DNA from: Diplosphaera chodatii
Taxonomy: Eukaryota; Chlorophyta; Trebouxiophyceae; Prasiolales; Stichococcaceae
Assembly: GCA_032358165.1 (NCBI GenBank)
Contig: JAALGY010000023.1
Coordinates: 1,116,001-1,180,000 of the forward strand
Direction of reading: 5' to 3'
DNA: 64,000 nucleotides
The number at the start of each line of letters is the position of its first letter. The stretch's first letter is position 1. Both the position numbers and the translations under genes were made by a program. This document shows positions 30,498 through 40,558 of this stretch, one piece after another. The notes under the pieces are model-generated. The model was not told where the DNA came from, ran no database searches, and saw nothing but the letters and a program-made list of their open reading frames with translations.

Positions 30498-31597
30498 CGC
30501 GCCGCACCCGGCCGCCCCAACAGTGAGCCGCACCCCTGCGCGGACATGCTTGATGTGCAGAGGGGCAGGGCCCCAGTCCAGGTGGCAGCTGCAGTAGTGG
30601 CTGGCGCGCTCTCCTGTGTCTTCGTGCAGCACCCGTGCAGCAGGCCTGCTTCCATCATGCAGGCGTGACTGAGCAGGGCCACCTGCACCGCAGGTCACCC
30701 ACATGCTGGGCATGCGCAATACCCTGTGGCTGGTGGTGGAAGCCGCTCTGGCTGTCCCGCCGGTGCGCCAGCAGTGGCAGCCGGTTCGTTGCTGGCAGAC
30801 AAAGCTGCTGACCAGAAGCAACAAGTCACAGTCCACACTGGTGTCTGCACTGGGTTGGCTGTGGTGTTGCACAGGCCCGGGCACAGGCACAGGAGGCGCA
30901 TGTTGCGTGGAGACAGCACCCGCACGGCCGCACTGCTCAGGCTCATGCAAGCTCGTATGTCACGGCTTGCACGTGAGTGGTACTTCGTACCAGCATGCCC
31001 CTCGTCTGTTGCGTGCATGGCTGGGTGTCTGTTGCATTTTCTTTGGCACAGCAGCTGCTCATGCCATTTGGACAATGGCGCTGCGCAGATGGTGGCAACA
31101 GCTCTGTCCCGCTGGATATTGCAGCCCACCACCCTTGCAAGGGCCACAATATTCAGCCAAGAGCTCAAGCTCCTGGCAATGTAGGTTGCCAGAGGGCTTT
31201 GTGTGGCAGCATTGTATATGTGGTTCAAACAATGTCAGCCAGATAGGTCTGGGTTTGATGCACGTGGTGAACCACTGTTAAGACAAACGGGTTGACACTG
31301 CAATCTTGACCCGGACAGCGGCACCTTCGTAATGTACTGCACCGTTGCAGCAAAGCATACGTGCTGCAACCATGTCAACATCAGATGTATCAATGCATGG
31401 CGCCAAATGCATCAATGGTGCCAGATGCTTATTGCAAGTATCCCAATGCAGGCCACTTTGGTTCAAGTCCCACCGTTGCAGTGGACTGAGAACACCACTG
31501 ATGCCCTGCACCGACCAGACAGTTTTTTAACAGACGTGTTAACATGCAGGGCACTGTAAGGCTCCCCCTAGCGTCCAGCTGTGGGCCCAGGTGACGG
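30498..31597. other. Unassigned convergent region after PRP5
   Basis: About 1.1 kb between the stops of PRP5 (+) and the unknown gene (-). A 153-codon plus-strand frame (about 30726-31184) is Ala/Gln/Arg-biased with no domain and no ATG at its start. I find no splice-compatible family signal. Likely 3' UTR and spacer. Confidence 0.4.
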
Positions 31598-32843
31598 TCA
31601 GTCGCCGATGACGCGAGGCTCGTCAACAGAGAAGCGCACGCCAGAGCTGCGCCGCCGGAACTCGCCATCAACTTCTGGCAACGATGATTCGTGCGGCTCC
31701 GATGAGGCCCTGTCCAATGCTGCAGGGCTGCGCGTCCCCGCGGAGGGGCTGCTCTTGCCAAGGTGCAGACCCTTCTTGAACACGCCCGACAGCTTCTTCA
31801 AACCTGCTGGCAGACATCAGCAGCCCTTCTGATGGCGGGTGTGCGCTGGTCGCATTGCAGCAAAGCATAGGGTCGACACGTATGCGCCAAGCAGCCGTGC
31901 AGCCGTGTCAGCAAGGCTGTGTTAGACTATGCACTGTTCTGGCCCTCGCACGGGGGCTGACCTGTTGCAATTCCCGGCTGGCTGCTTTTTGCCGGCATGG
32001 CATGGTTCAGGCTGCGAGGCTCACTGTCCTGCCTCAGGCTGCTTGCATCATGACCGCCAGAGCCTGAGCCTGGTAGCAGCAGGATCACGCACATTACACG
32101 GGTCTGTGAGAGCTGCTGCAGTATGACCCCGACAAAAGCAACACAAAGAAGCATGGCTGATCAATTCCGCCAACGACCTGACTCTGTGCTGTGGTCGCCC
32201 TGGCTGCTGTTCAAGTCGCTCAGCCGCTTCCGCGTGATTGCCACGCTGTCGTTAGCCCTGTTGAACTTGTCCAGCCGCATGTGTGCCAGCGCCACACTGC
32301 ATCGGTTGTCGATGCTAGTGTCATCACACAGTCGCATGTGGGAATCTGTCACATGCCTTGCTTTGCGCAGTGGCACCGATGCACAGAAGGTAGTCAACAC
32401 TTGCACTGCACTGCACTGCACTGCCGATCTGTTAGCGAGCATGCAGCAGGGTGTTTTGTACCTGTCCACCCGGTCTGCCACGATCCGCTCATCCGCATCG
32501 ATGCTGGCTGTGCTGTCAGAGTGCGAGAGCGCCTTCCAAGTCGGTGTAGGCATCGAGGGCTCCTCGAGCGACACCTTGAGTTCCTTGCCCTGTCATTTGG
32601 CCAGCGCAAGCATGTGAGGGTGTTGCACACATGAATGTGCACCGTGTCCATGATCCACTCTTGCGGTGAGCAGTGGTTGCAGATTTGCTGCTGATCATGC
32701 ATGTGACAACTAGCAACATATACTGCAGATTACGAGCTGTGTGCAGGGCTATGGACCGCCTCGGACATAACAGTTGCTCATAGCAGCATGCCAGCACTTT
32801 TACAGCGCACCTGCTCAATGCTGGCTAGGCCAGCTTTGGCCAT
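31598..32843 (-). CDS. Unknown charged protein (6 or so exons)
   Basis: Not recognised. A phase-consistent minus-strand model begins MAKAGLASIEQ (32843 down), then QQICNHCSPQEWIMDT. Next is an exon with GKELKVSLEEPSMPTPTWKA and DADERIVADRVDR. A helical exon has SIDNRCSVALAHMRLDKFNR and VAITRKRLSDLNSS. A Ser-rich exon follows, and a last exon has LKKLSGVFKKGLHLGK and the basic RRRSSGVRFSVDEPRVIGD end. The RRRSS and RFS patches look like basophilic kinase sites. The helical exon could form a coiled coil. Roughly 270 residues. Introns are short with TGCAG or similar acceptors. One intron carries a CTGCA pentamer repeat. Divergent from the TMEM33-like gene. Confidence 0.55.
32400..32423. repeat. 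Short CTGCA pentamer repeat
   Basis: About four and a half tandem copies of CTGCA/CACTG inside an intron of the unknown minus-strand gene. A small microsatellite. Confidence 0.7.
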
Positions 32844-33334
32844 GATCGGTATGGCTCAAACCAGTCTAGTACAGTGCCGTCGTCCTATGCTGTAGCAGTG
32901 CTTTAATTGCTGCCAGCTTGGATCAGCCCGCTGCAACGCCAATCCTAGGCAGTTGGCAACCCTGATGCCTGATCAACCCGCAGCAGAAACGGTGGGAGAT
33001 CAAGCAGAACACCTTTACATGAGACGCTGGCCACATGCAACAGGCTGCAGTACTACAAAGCTACTTTGCAGTGCTGAGCGCGTCCTCCGAGGACTGCACG
33101 TGTCTTGTACTTGTCGGGGAGCTGGATTCTGGCTACCTGCTCATGCCCAACAGGCTGTGCAGCATACTTTTAGAATTGCACCTCGTTTCGTGAGAGACCT
33201 TGTATCATCTATCGGATCGACGTGTGTGGTGTGGGCACCGATTGCTGATTGAGAGCATCTGAGCCGCTTACCCGTCAGCTTGGCAGGATCCTAATTTCGA
33301 GCCCAGCAGCATCGCCGACGGGAGCAGCACGCCA
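32844..33334. promoter_or_regulatory. Divergent region, unknown gene / TMEM33-like
   Basis: About 490 bases between opposite starts. A probable bidirectional promoter by position. No element named. Confidence 0.35.
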
Positions 33335-35299
33335 ATGGGGTCTTCCGCGGCAGCGGCACCCCAGCCCTCCGTGACAGGCGAGCGCAGTCATTTCATCCGA
33401 ATACGTTGTTGATCATCATGATGTCCAATGGGAGGACATGCGCATCATTGCATGCGCTCACTGCACAACGTCCGTGTATCTGCGTATAGGTGCAGCGGCC
33501 GGCGGCAATGCGCCTGGCAGCCCAAACCCGCCGGGTATGCAGCCGACAGCACCCGCAGGCGGTGGATTCATGGCCCGGATGTCGCAAATGCTGCAGCGGG
33601 GCGGGGGCGTCCAGCGCGTGCTGTTCGTGAACCACGTGCTGCTCATCCTGCTGTGAGCGCTGTCACGTCTCACCGGCTCCCCGCTGCATCAGCAGCCTGC
33701 ATCAAGTTGACATCTATGTAATATGGTATTCACCAAGAACGATGGTGCTGTTCCTCATGTAAGCCCGGAACCTGATGATACAAGCCTGGGTACACGCTTG
33801 CAGGTTCTTGGCATACCTGCAGCCTTTCAGCAGGGCCATCTCGCGGGCGTCATACCTGCAATTCCTCCTGGTGCGGATCTGGGCTGGATGTGTACAAATG
33901 TCAGCAGGCTCACCAATGCCCCATCAATGAGTCATGACTGATACTCCTCTGCTGCTCCCCGCAGGTGGCAATCATCTCCTACCTTATGAAGGTGCTTCTG
34001 GATCTGGCCTGACAATCTGCACACCTTCCACAAAATGCACTGCAACTCAAACTCCAGAGCAAATGTGCATAGCCGCTGGCATACAGGTTGGGCAGCGATT
34101 TGGTGTGCCGTCTCTGAAGCCCTTCCCAGCCGCCCCCAAATCGTGGCTCATGCAAGCCTCTGCGGTGTGCTTGCTGCTTTGCAAAAGTGTCGTCCGTCAC
34201 TATGTGCCTCGTCTTTGGCATACAGCTGACCGCCTCTGCAGACCTAAAATGCATTGTTGTCAAGTGGTTCCCTCCTGCGCAGACCACTGATTTGCAGTAC
34301 GCTATCTTGTGCTCGCCATTCGTCGGAGCCAGGTGAGGGTGCTCGCCACTGTACTTTTGCTTTGCCACCTAGGGCACGCAGTGTTGCAGAGCAGCTGATT
34401 TACCAGATGCCCCTGTCTGCCTGAAGCAGGCCCGTCATGCTCGTGTGCGTCCCGACCTTCGTGCTGGCCGTCTACCACGCACTCGCATATGCATCTGCAC
34501 ACTTCAGCAGCATGCCTCTGTGGCAGCAGTATGGCCGACCCCTTCACCAAACGCTGGTGTCCAAGCAAAGGTGCGTTTGCCAGAAGCCAGGCAGTCACTG
34601 GTCTGAGCGCGTGTTGTACGCTGCGCAGCAGATACATGGCAGACACTGTGCTGTCACACTGGGCGTCTGAGGATGCAAACCGAAATACTCACCTGCTATA
34701 TGCAGAGCCTCACATCCCTTGACACCCACGGGATATGTCTGTGTGGTTGTTATGCTGAATGGCCTGAATCGTGCACCCTGCAGGGATGCGCAGCTGCTGA
34801 ATGCGGGCGCAGAAATTGGCCTCGGCTTCCTCGTGCTGCTGCGGCTGTTCACGCGCGACCGCAACATCTTGCTCGTCTTCCTGGTCTGGTGCGCTTCTGT
34901 GGCACCCTGCTGTGCACAAGTTGGGCCTTGCCTGTCGTCCTGTCGTCCTGCTGTGGGTTCTGCACTTGATAGTGCTAAGGCTGCAACCTGGTTCAGAGGT
35001 GGAAGAGCCTTTGGATGCATCTTGCACTCTGCAGGCAAATCCTGCGGACCAGGTACCACACCCCAGATTGCGCATCATACCACCGCCAGGTGACCGAAAG
35101 ATGACCGTGCATGGTGAAGTGATGCGTCTGTGCTCTGGTGGTACACGGCGGTCTGATGGCACAAGGCGACCTCATATGTCATATGTGCATGCAGGTGTGG
35201 GGTTTGCTACGCCAGCAAGCACGTCCGCTGCTCGACAGCGTGCCAGCCCTTCGGACGCCGCTGGGGTATCTGGAGCGTTGGTTTAACAACCCCCGCTGA
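33335..35299 (+). CDS. TMEM33/Pom33-like multi-pass ER or nuclear-envelope protein
   Basis: The TMEM33/Pom33 family (UPF0121) are small four-helix proteins that shape ER tubules and bind nuclear pores. The model starts MGSSAAAAPQPS, followed by a Pro/Gly-rich stretch and MARMSQMLQRGGGVQRVLFVNHVLLILL. A later exon reads FLAYLQPFSRAISRASYLQF. Another has VCVPTFVLAVYHALAYASAHF. A third has NAGAEIGLGFLVLLRLFTRDRNILLVFLVW, and the end is VWGLLRQQARPLLDSVPALR...YLERWFNNPR. Helix spacing, Arg/Tyr pattern and length (about 260 residues) fit the family, but I see no decisive motif. The middle exon between 33960 and 34170 is uncertain. Confidence 0.5.
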
Positions 35300-35781
35300 T
35301 CAGTGCTTGAAGGCATTCCGACATGTGCCACCAGTGCTTGCTGCTGCAGCATGCAGCAGCATCATGTTGACACAAGTTTTGTTTAGGCACCATCAGGGTA
35401 TAGGTATTTGCTGCCGTGTTTGCCTGACGCTCGTCTCTGTAGCATCATGATCATCTCACCATAACCACTGATCATCCCCAGCTGTGTGAGCACCTGACCA
35501 GACCCTACAATTGGCGAACGGTGTACATGATGGATCACGAAATACACGAGACACTCATAAGGCAGGTGTCCCCGCCAGATGCCGAAACCGCGCTGGATCT
35601 GTGTGCGACTGGCGCAATATTGCATGCTGCCGTCACACTCTTGCACTGCGAGGTGAAGTTCGTTGGCCATCTGACAACGGGGCGGCGCTGCGGCCATGTG
35701 CTAGCCTCCAGGCCGGAACCTCCGTCTGACTCAAGGCCCTGAGACCTTCCCAGCCTTTTGCAAGTCTCGCAGCGCCGCTCT
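35300..35781. other. Intergenic region upstream of zinc-finger-like gene
   Basis: About 480 bases. A 70-codon open frame at 35530-35742 (MDHEIHETLIRQV) has an ATG but no recognisable domain. It might be an upstream exon or short ORF of the next gene. Confidence 0.35.
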
Positions 35782-38700
35782 ATGGCCATGGACAGCGACT
35801 CTCCGTTCGCGAATGGCGTCAGCCTGCGGCCCAGGTCCCTGAAGAAGCGCTCCACCAGCGGAGGGAGCAGCGGGGACGGCGAGGAGCTGCAACAGTCTGA
35901 GCGCTACCACTGCATGGAGCCCGGCAAGTGCTCCGACCCTGCATCTGCAGCCCTGTGCATGTGCTGGCTCCAGCGCGGCGCTTCTGGAGGTGTACGTGCG
36001 GCCATCGTGCAGATATCCGCAGATGCGTGTGGAGGCCAGGCTGTGCACCAAGTCTCTCATTTTTCAACTGGGAGCCCCACGGCTTGCCCTCTGGCTGCGA
36101 AGGACAAACGTACGCACCCACTGGGTTTTGTGCGGGTCCCCGGCTGCCACGCCGCCGGCCGCTTGCCAGCCTGCGCCCGGAACCGTCAGGTTGACAAGCG
36201 GACGGTGGATCCGCGGCGGCTTCCGCGCCAGCTAGCGCGACAACCATACCACGGCTGGCTGCGTGGCGATCAGTGACTCTGGTACGTGCGACCCGCAGGC
36301 TGCAAGCGCACCTTTGCGGAGCTGTGGCGCCTGAAGGTGCACTGCCGGGCCAGCCCCGATGTGCGGGGCTCGGGCCGGGAGCGGGGCCACGGCAAGGAGC
36401 TTTCCCATTGCCCCAAGTGCCACGAGGCGCTGCAGCCGGGCAAGCACCACATCGGGTGTGCGGCGGGGCGATCCGCGCCCCGGCAAGCCGCCAAGCGCCT
36501 CAAATCGGTGCGGTGGCCAGGGCTGTTGGGTATTGGGAGGTGGCCCACAGACTGATCGGCTGTTCATGGCGAGTTCAGGTTCAGGGGCCGTCCTTGTCAC
36601 CCTGAATAAATGCAAGCCTGCCGTGCGGCCCGAGCCGTGGCGGCTCGCCGTGTGACTCGCGTCCTCCTCACGACGCAGTTGCGTGGGGCAGCCAGTGCCG
36701 ATGCCGCGCTTGATCTCGAGCGGCGCCACAGCCTGGGCAGCCTGCCCCGCATGTCCTCCGCCAACAGCTCGGGCACGTTCTGGAATGGAGACCTTGGCTC
36801 GCCGGTCAGGTGCGTCCGTTTGGCTTTCCGCCAACAAAGCTGCACCAAACCTGTACTGCATGGCCCGGTACGCACACCTCGCAGCTCCAGCGCTGCTGCT
36901 CCCTGTTTTTGCTCACCGACAAGCACAGCTGACATGAAATGCGGTCAGCTGCCTTCGAAGTTGCGCACTGAGCCGCGGTGCTGCCTATTATGTACTGATG
37001 GCAGCGCTGACTGTCTCGCAGAGACGCCCAGCGCCGGCAGCAGTCCCGGTTCGGCAGCAAGACAGGATTCAACGAGGTGTGCCTGGGGCAAACGCCCCGC
37101 TGCATGGCCCGTCTTGATGCTGGTGTCCACCAGAGAGTGTACCGGTTGCAGCGCATGCCTCATGCCGCCATGATGCGACCATCCACCGTCTCAGCAGGCA
37201 CCTGCCCCACGCCAGCTGTACATCCATGCTTTGGTCAACAGCCGAGCTGCGGTCGGCATGTGCAGGGTGTTTGTGTGCGCTTACCATGACATCAGGTGGT
37301 TCAAACTTCCCGCAGCATGCCTCGCACCCTGCTTGGCTCAGCTGCGCACTCCGCTGCCGTGCAGGCCTCGCTGGGGGACTACCAGTCGTCGCTGCAGTTT
37401 CAGACGGCGTACGCGCAGGCGTGGTCGCACCTGCGGCCCGGCGGCGGCACCGGCATGGAGCGCGTCGCCTCGGAGCCCCTGCCCCGCTTCCAGCCCTTTG
37501 GCGGCGGCGGGCAGCAGGGGGACCACGGCATGGGGCACTACGACCCGAGCCTCCTGCAGGTGCGCGCCTCGTGCTGCTTCCACGGCAGTGCTTGGTGTCC
37601 ATTGCAGCCTGTGACACTGCATCTGCACAGGACGCAGGCGAGCCAGTGTCTGCCATGCACAAGGCGCCTGCGTGCCTGAAATCCCATACAGACCATCGAC
37701 ATGCCCGCTTTCGGTTGCTGGACAGGCGGCACAGGCGGCGGTACCGCAGCGGATGGAGTCAAAGGGGTCTACTGATCTGGATGCACTGCAGGTCAGTGCT
37801 GCATTTGAGATGGAGTAATGTCCCTCAGCAGCAGCTGCCTCATTGTGTGTGTCGTGCGATCCACTGCTTGCAGTGCAGAGTGGGCTCGCAGCGATATAGC
37901 ACTGGGCGTGATGAGAGGTGGCCTGGTTGCAGGCGCACCAGGCACGCAGCAATGCACAGTATGCCGCACGCGCCTTCAGCATGCCGACCCCCGGCGGCGG
38001 CCTGGCCCCGCCCTACGGTGGCACCGGCCTGATGTTCACCAACACCAGCGCCTCTGGCGGACACTCGAGCGCCACCGCGGCAGCCACTGCAGCGCTGCAG
38101 GTGGTGTTTGTCGTGAACAGTCGGGCATGTCAGACAAGCACGACTGCCTGCTGTCATCGAAGCGGCAATTGCAAGCCTCGATGGGTGTACAACGATGCTT
38201 TGTTCATGCATAGACCTGATTGCACGCAGGCATCTGTGACGGCGGGGCTGCGGGGGGTGCCAGCATCCGACCCCCTGGGCTCATTCGGACAACAGTCGTG
38301 GAGCCTGCCATTCGCGCTTCAGCGCACCTCCGCTTTTGGCGATGCCGTGGGCTCCACCTCTGGCTTCAACGGCCGTGTGGTGTCACCACAGGTGAGGCAC
38401 CTCACTGAGCGTAAACATACTTTCACGCTTCTCCATCGCCTGACCCCAGGTCTGAGCATTGCTGCACATCGCTGTCGGGTGTTCATAAGAGAGAAGAGCT
38501 GAGTAGATGCGTGTCGCTGGCACAGCCACGCTACCCACTTGACGGCGGCATGCCCGACAACAGCAGCCTGCTGTGGGACTCTGTTAAGGCTGCCGCTGCT
38601 GCGGTGGCCAGCCGCCCGCCCAGCGCCACTGCAAACGTGAGTGTCGTCAGCAGCACCGGCCAGTGCCAACTCACGCCGCTCGCATTGCATTCACCAGAGC

Positions 38701-39462
38701 TGCCGATGACTTCACCAAGTCTCACATCAAGAACCCTAACACGCATGCGGTTGAACATGTCGCCTAATGCTCGATGCTCTGCAAGTCGTCTAAATGGTCT
38801 GGCTGCCGCCTTGCAGGGCTTCAACCAAAACGAATCTGCGATCCGCTTCCTGCAGAGCCAGCGCACGCTGCAGGGCGGCGCCAGTGCTGCGGCTGCAGAT
38901 GCAAGCGAGCTGTACACCAATGCGGCCAATCTGCTCACCAAGGCCGGCATCACGGGTGAGCGTTTGTAGGAGGTTACTGGTTGACTGGTGTTTGCCAGTT
39001 TTGCAGGGTCACACCTGTAGTTGGCACTGCTCTGCCTGCCCATCTTTGCTGCCTGCCCTCTCCACCCTGTCCGGTGCTGACTCTGGCGCTCGTCACTCTG
39101 TTGCAGGATCCGATGCAGCTCGGCTGGCTGACCAGTGGGGCGCCCCCGAACCCGACACAGATGTCAAGCACCCCTTCAGCAACATGCCCAAGTGGAACCC
39201 GCTGCCACAGCGTGACATGGTGGGCAAGGGCGGCGGCGGCGGCGACGCTGCGGCAGGCGGAAGCAGCAAGGGTACAGCGAGCGGCGGTGACATGGGGGCG
39301 CAGGAGACCAAGCCGCCCAGTCCGCTGGACACCTTCAGGCTGCCCGCGGAGCTTGAGGCGGGCAGCAGCTTTGGCGGCATGCCGCCAGCCGGCTCTGACA
39401 GCCTGTCTGTGGCAGCGGTTGGCGGCTTTGCGGACGCTGCTGCCCAGCCGTTCACCCTCTGA
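35782..39462 (+). CDS. Zinc-finger-like nuclear protein with long low-complexity tail
   Basis: Family not recognised. The start MAMDSDSPFANGVSLRPRSL is followed by a Ser/Gly stretch and YHCMEPG. That is joined through a GC-AG intron (35924-36298) to CKRTFAELWRLKVHCR. Together these make a C-x4-C-x12-H-x-C-type finger. A second Cys/His set follows (HCPKCHEALQPGKHHIGC). Further exons carry RRHSLGSLPRMSSANSSGTFW, then RRQQSRFGSKTGFNE. Long Gly/Ala/Ser/Gln-rich blocks run to the end (SAAVQASLGDYQSSLQFQ, NQNESAIRFLQSQRTLQGG, DPLGSFGQQSWSLPF). It ends FADAAAQPFTL. The composition suggests a DNA- or RNA-binding regulator with a disordered activation region. At least ten exons; some joins approximate. 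Confidence 0.6.
35924..36298 (+). other. Probable GC-AG intron splitting the zinc finger
   Basis: Donor CCCG|GCAAGT is the classic GC-donor context, and the acceptor is CCCGCAG. The join gives MEPGCKRTF and completes the Cys pair of the finger. The nearest GT donor, four bases on, would shift the frame and lose the finger. Confidence 0.65.
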
Positions 39463-40558
39463 GGGACCGGGCTGTCGGAAGGCACATGTTGCACGCCTCA
39501 CACGTGCAATCGGAGTGCACGCTGCCACCTCCTCGCCTTGGCGGGGGTTGGGAGTACAGGGGCCGAGGCTGACTCACGGGTACAGTCTGATCACCAAGCT
39601 CGACCTGCCATGGCCCCCATCGTGACCATCCTGCAACACAGGCGTTTTGCATGGGGCAGCGCTGGCGAGGCCAGGGGTTTGTACCGTTCTGGGCGTTCGG
39701 CCAAGACGAGGGAAGCAAATGCGGGTGATGTGCCTCCCTAGGGTTTCGGAAGGACTGGTTTAGCTACAGCGCGAATCTGCAGTGTACTGCAGCACGGGAC
39801 AACACAATCCATGAAGAGCAGGCTTGGCTCACAGGGTGCGCAACAAGCTTTACAAGCCTGGTTCGGTGGAGCATTGGGACAATCGGAGACTTTTCTGGGA
39901 TACAACAAAGAGGTGGGGCAATGGGACGAGTTCGCGAGGGTTGGTACCGCTGGCAGTGTTTACATACCTATCCATCAGAGCACCTTTGGTTTATGAGTTA
40001 TCAGCGTGCAGTGTTCTTGGGGCTCGCGAAGTGCGGCACCTCTCGTCTCATGGTTCACTGCGCATTCGTTGTTTTCCTTGGTCCATCTTACAAACCATTG
40101 GACCACATCAGCACTGGCAGCGTTTAAACCACAGCATCAAATGTAAAACACATGCACAAAATAGCATCAGAGGCGTCTAGCAACGAAACCAAGAATAACT
40201 CTGCAGCAGAATTGCATGTCAAATGTATCGACCTGTGACTATGAGTCCAGCTGCGCAAAAAATAACTGAACCTAGGCTCGTCAGCGGGCAAACATTTGCT
40301 TTCATTTGCGTCTCAGCAGCGCGCGGCGGCACAACAAAGACATCTAATACTGTCATGGAAAACATGATGCCGAAGCCTCTTTCAAAACCTGCATCCCCTG
40401 GAACATTCATCCTGCACACTGTAGGGTCATCCTGCTCGCGGTAGCTATCTGCACGATGTACCCCTTCTAATCTGCAAGCTCCTGCCCATGGACGTTACCG
40501 GCTGCACAGAGATCCGACAACATCGACTCAAGTGGGGCTGGAACCAGTCACTGCTGCG
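39463..40558. other. Unassigned convergent region
   Basis: About 1.1 kb between the stops of the zinc-finger-like gene and the MYB gene. AT-richer from about 39780 to 40460. Open frames of 60-118 codons have no domain. One frame near 39824-39925 (NKLYKPGSVEHWDNRRLFWD) looks protein-like but matches nothing I know. Confidence 0.4.

Noticed and set aside
30726..31184. 153-codon plus-strand frame as a gene
   Set aside because: It starts at GTG, has biased composition and no domain, and lies beyond the PRP5 stop.
31380..31480. tRNA-like GGTTCAAGTCC string near 31451
   Set aside because: No matching acceptor, D or anticodon stems within 72-90 bases on either side.
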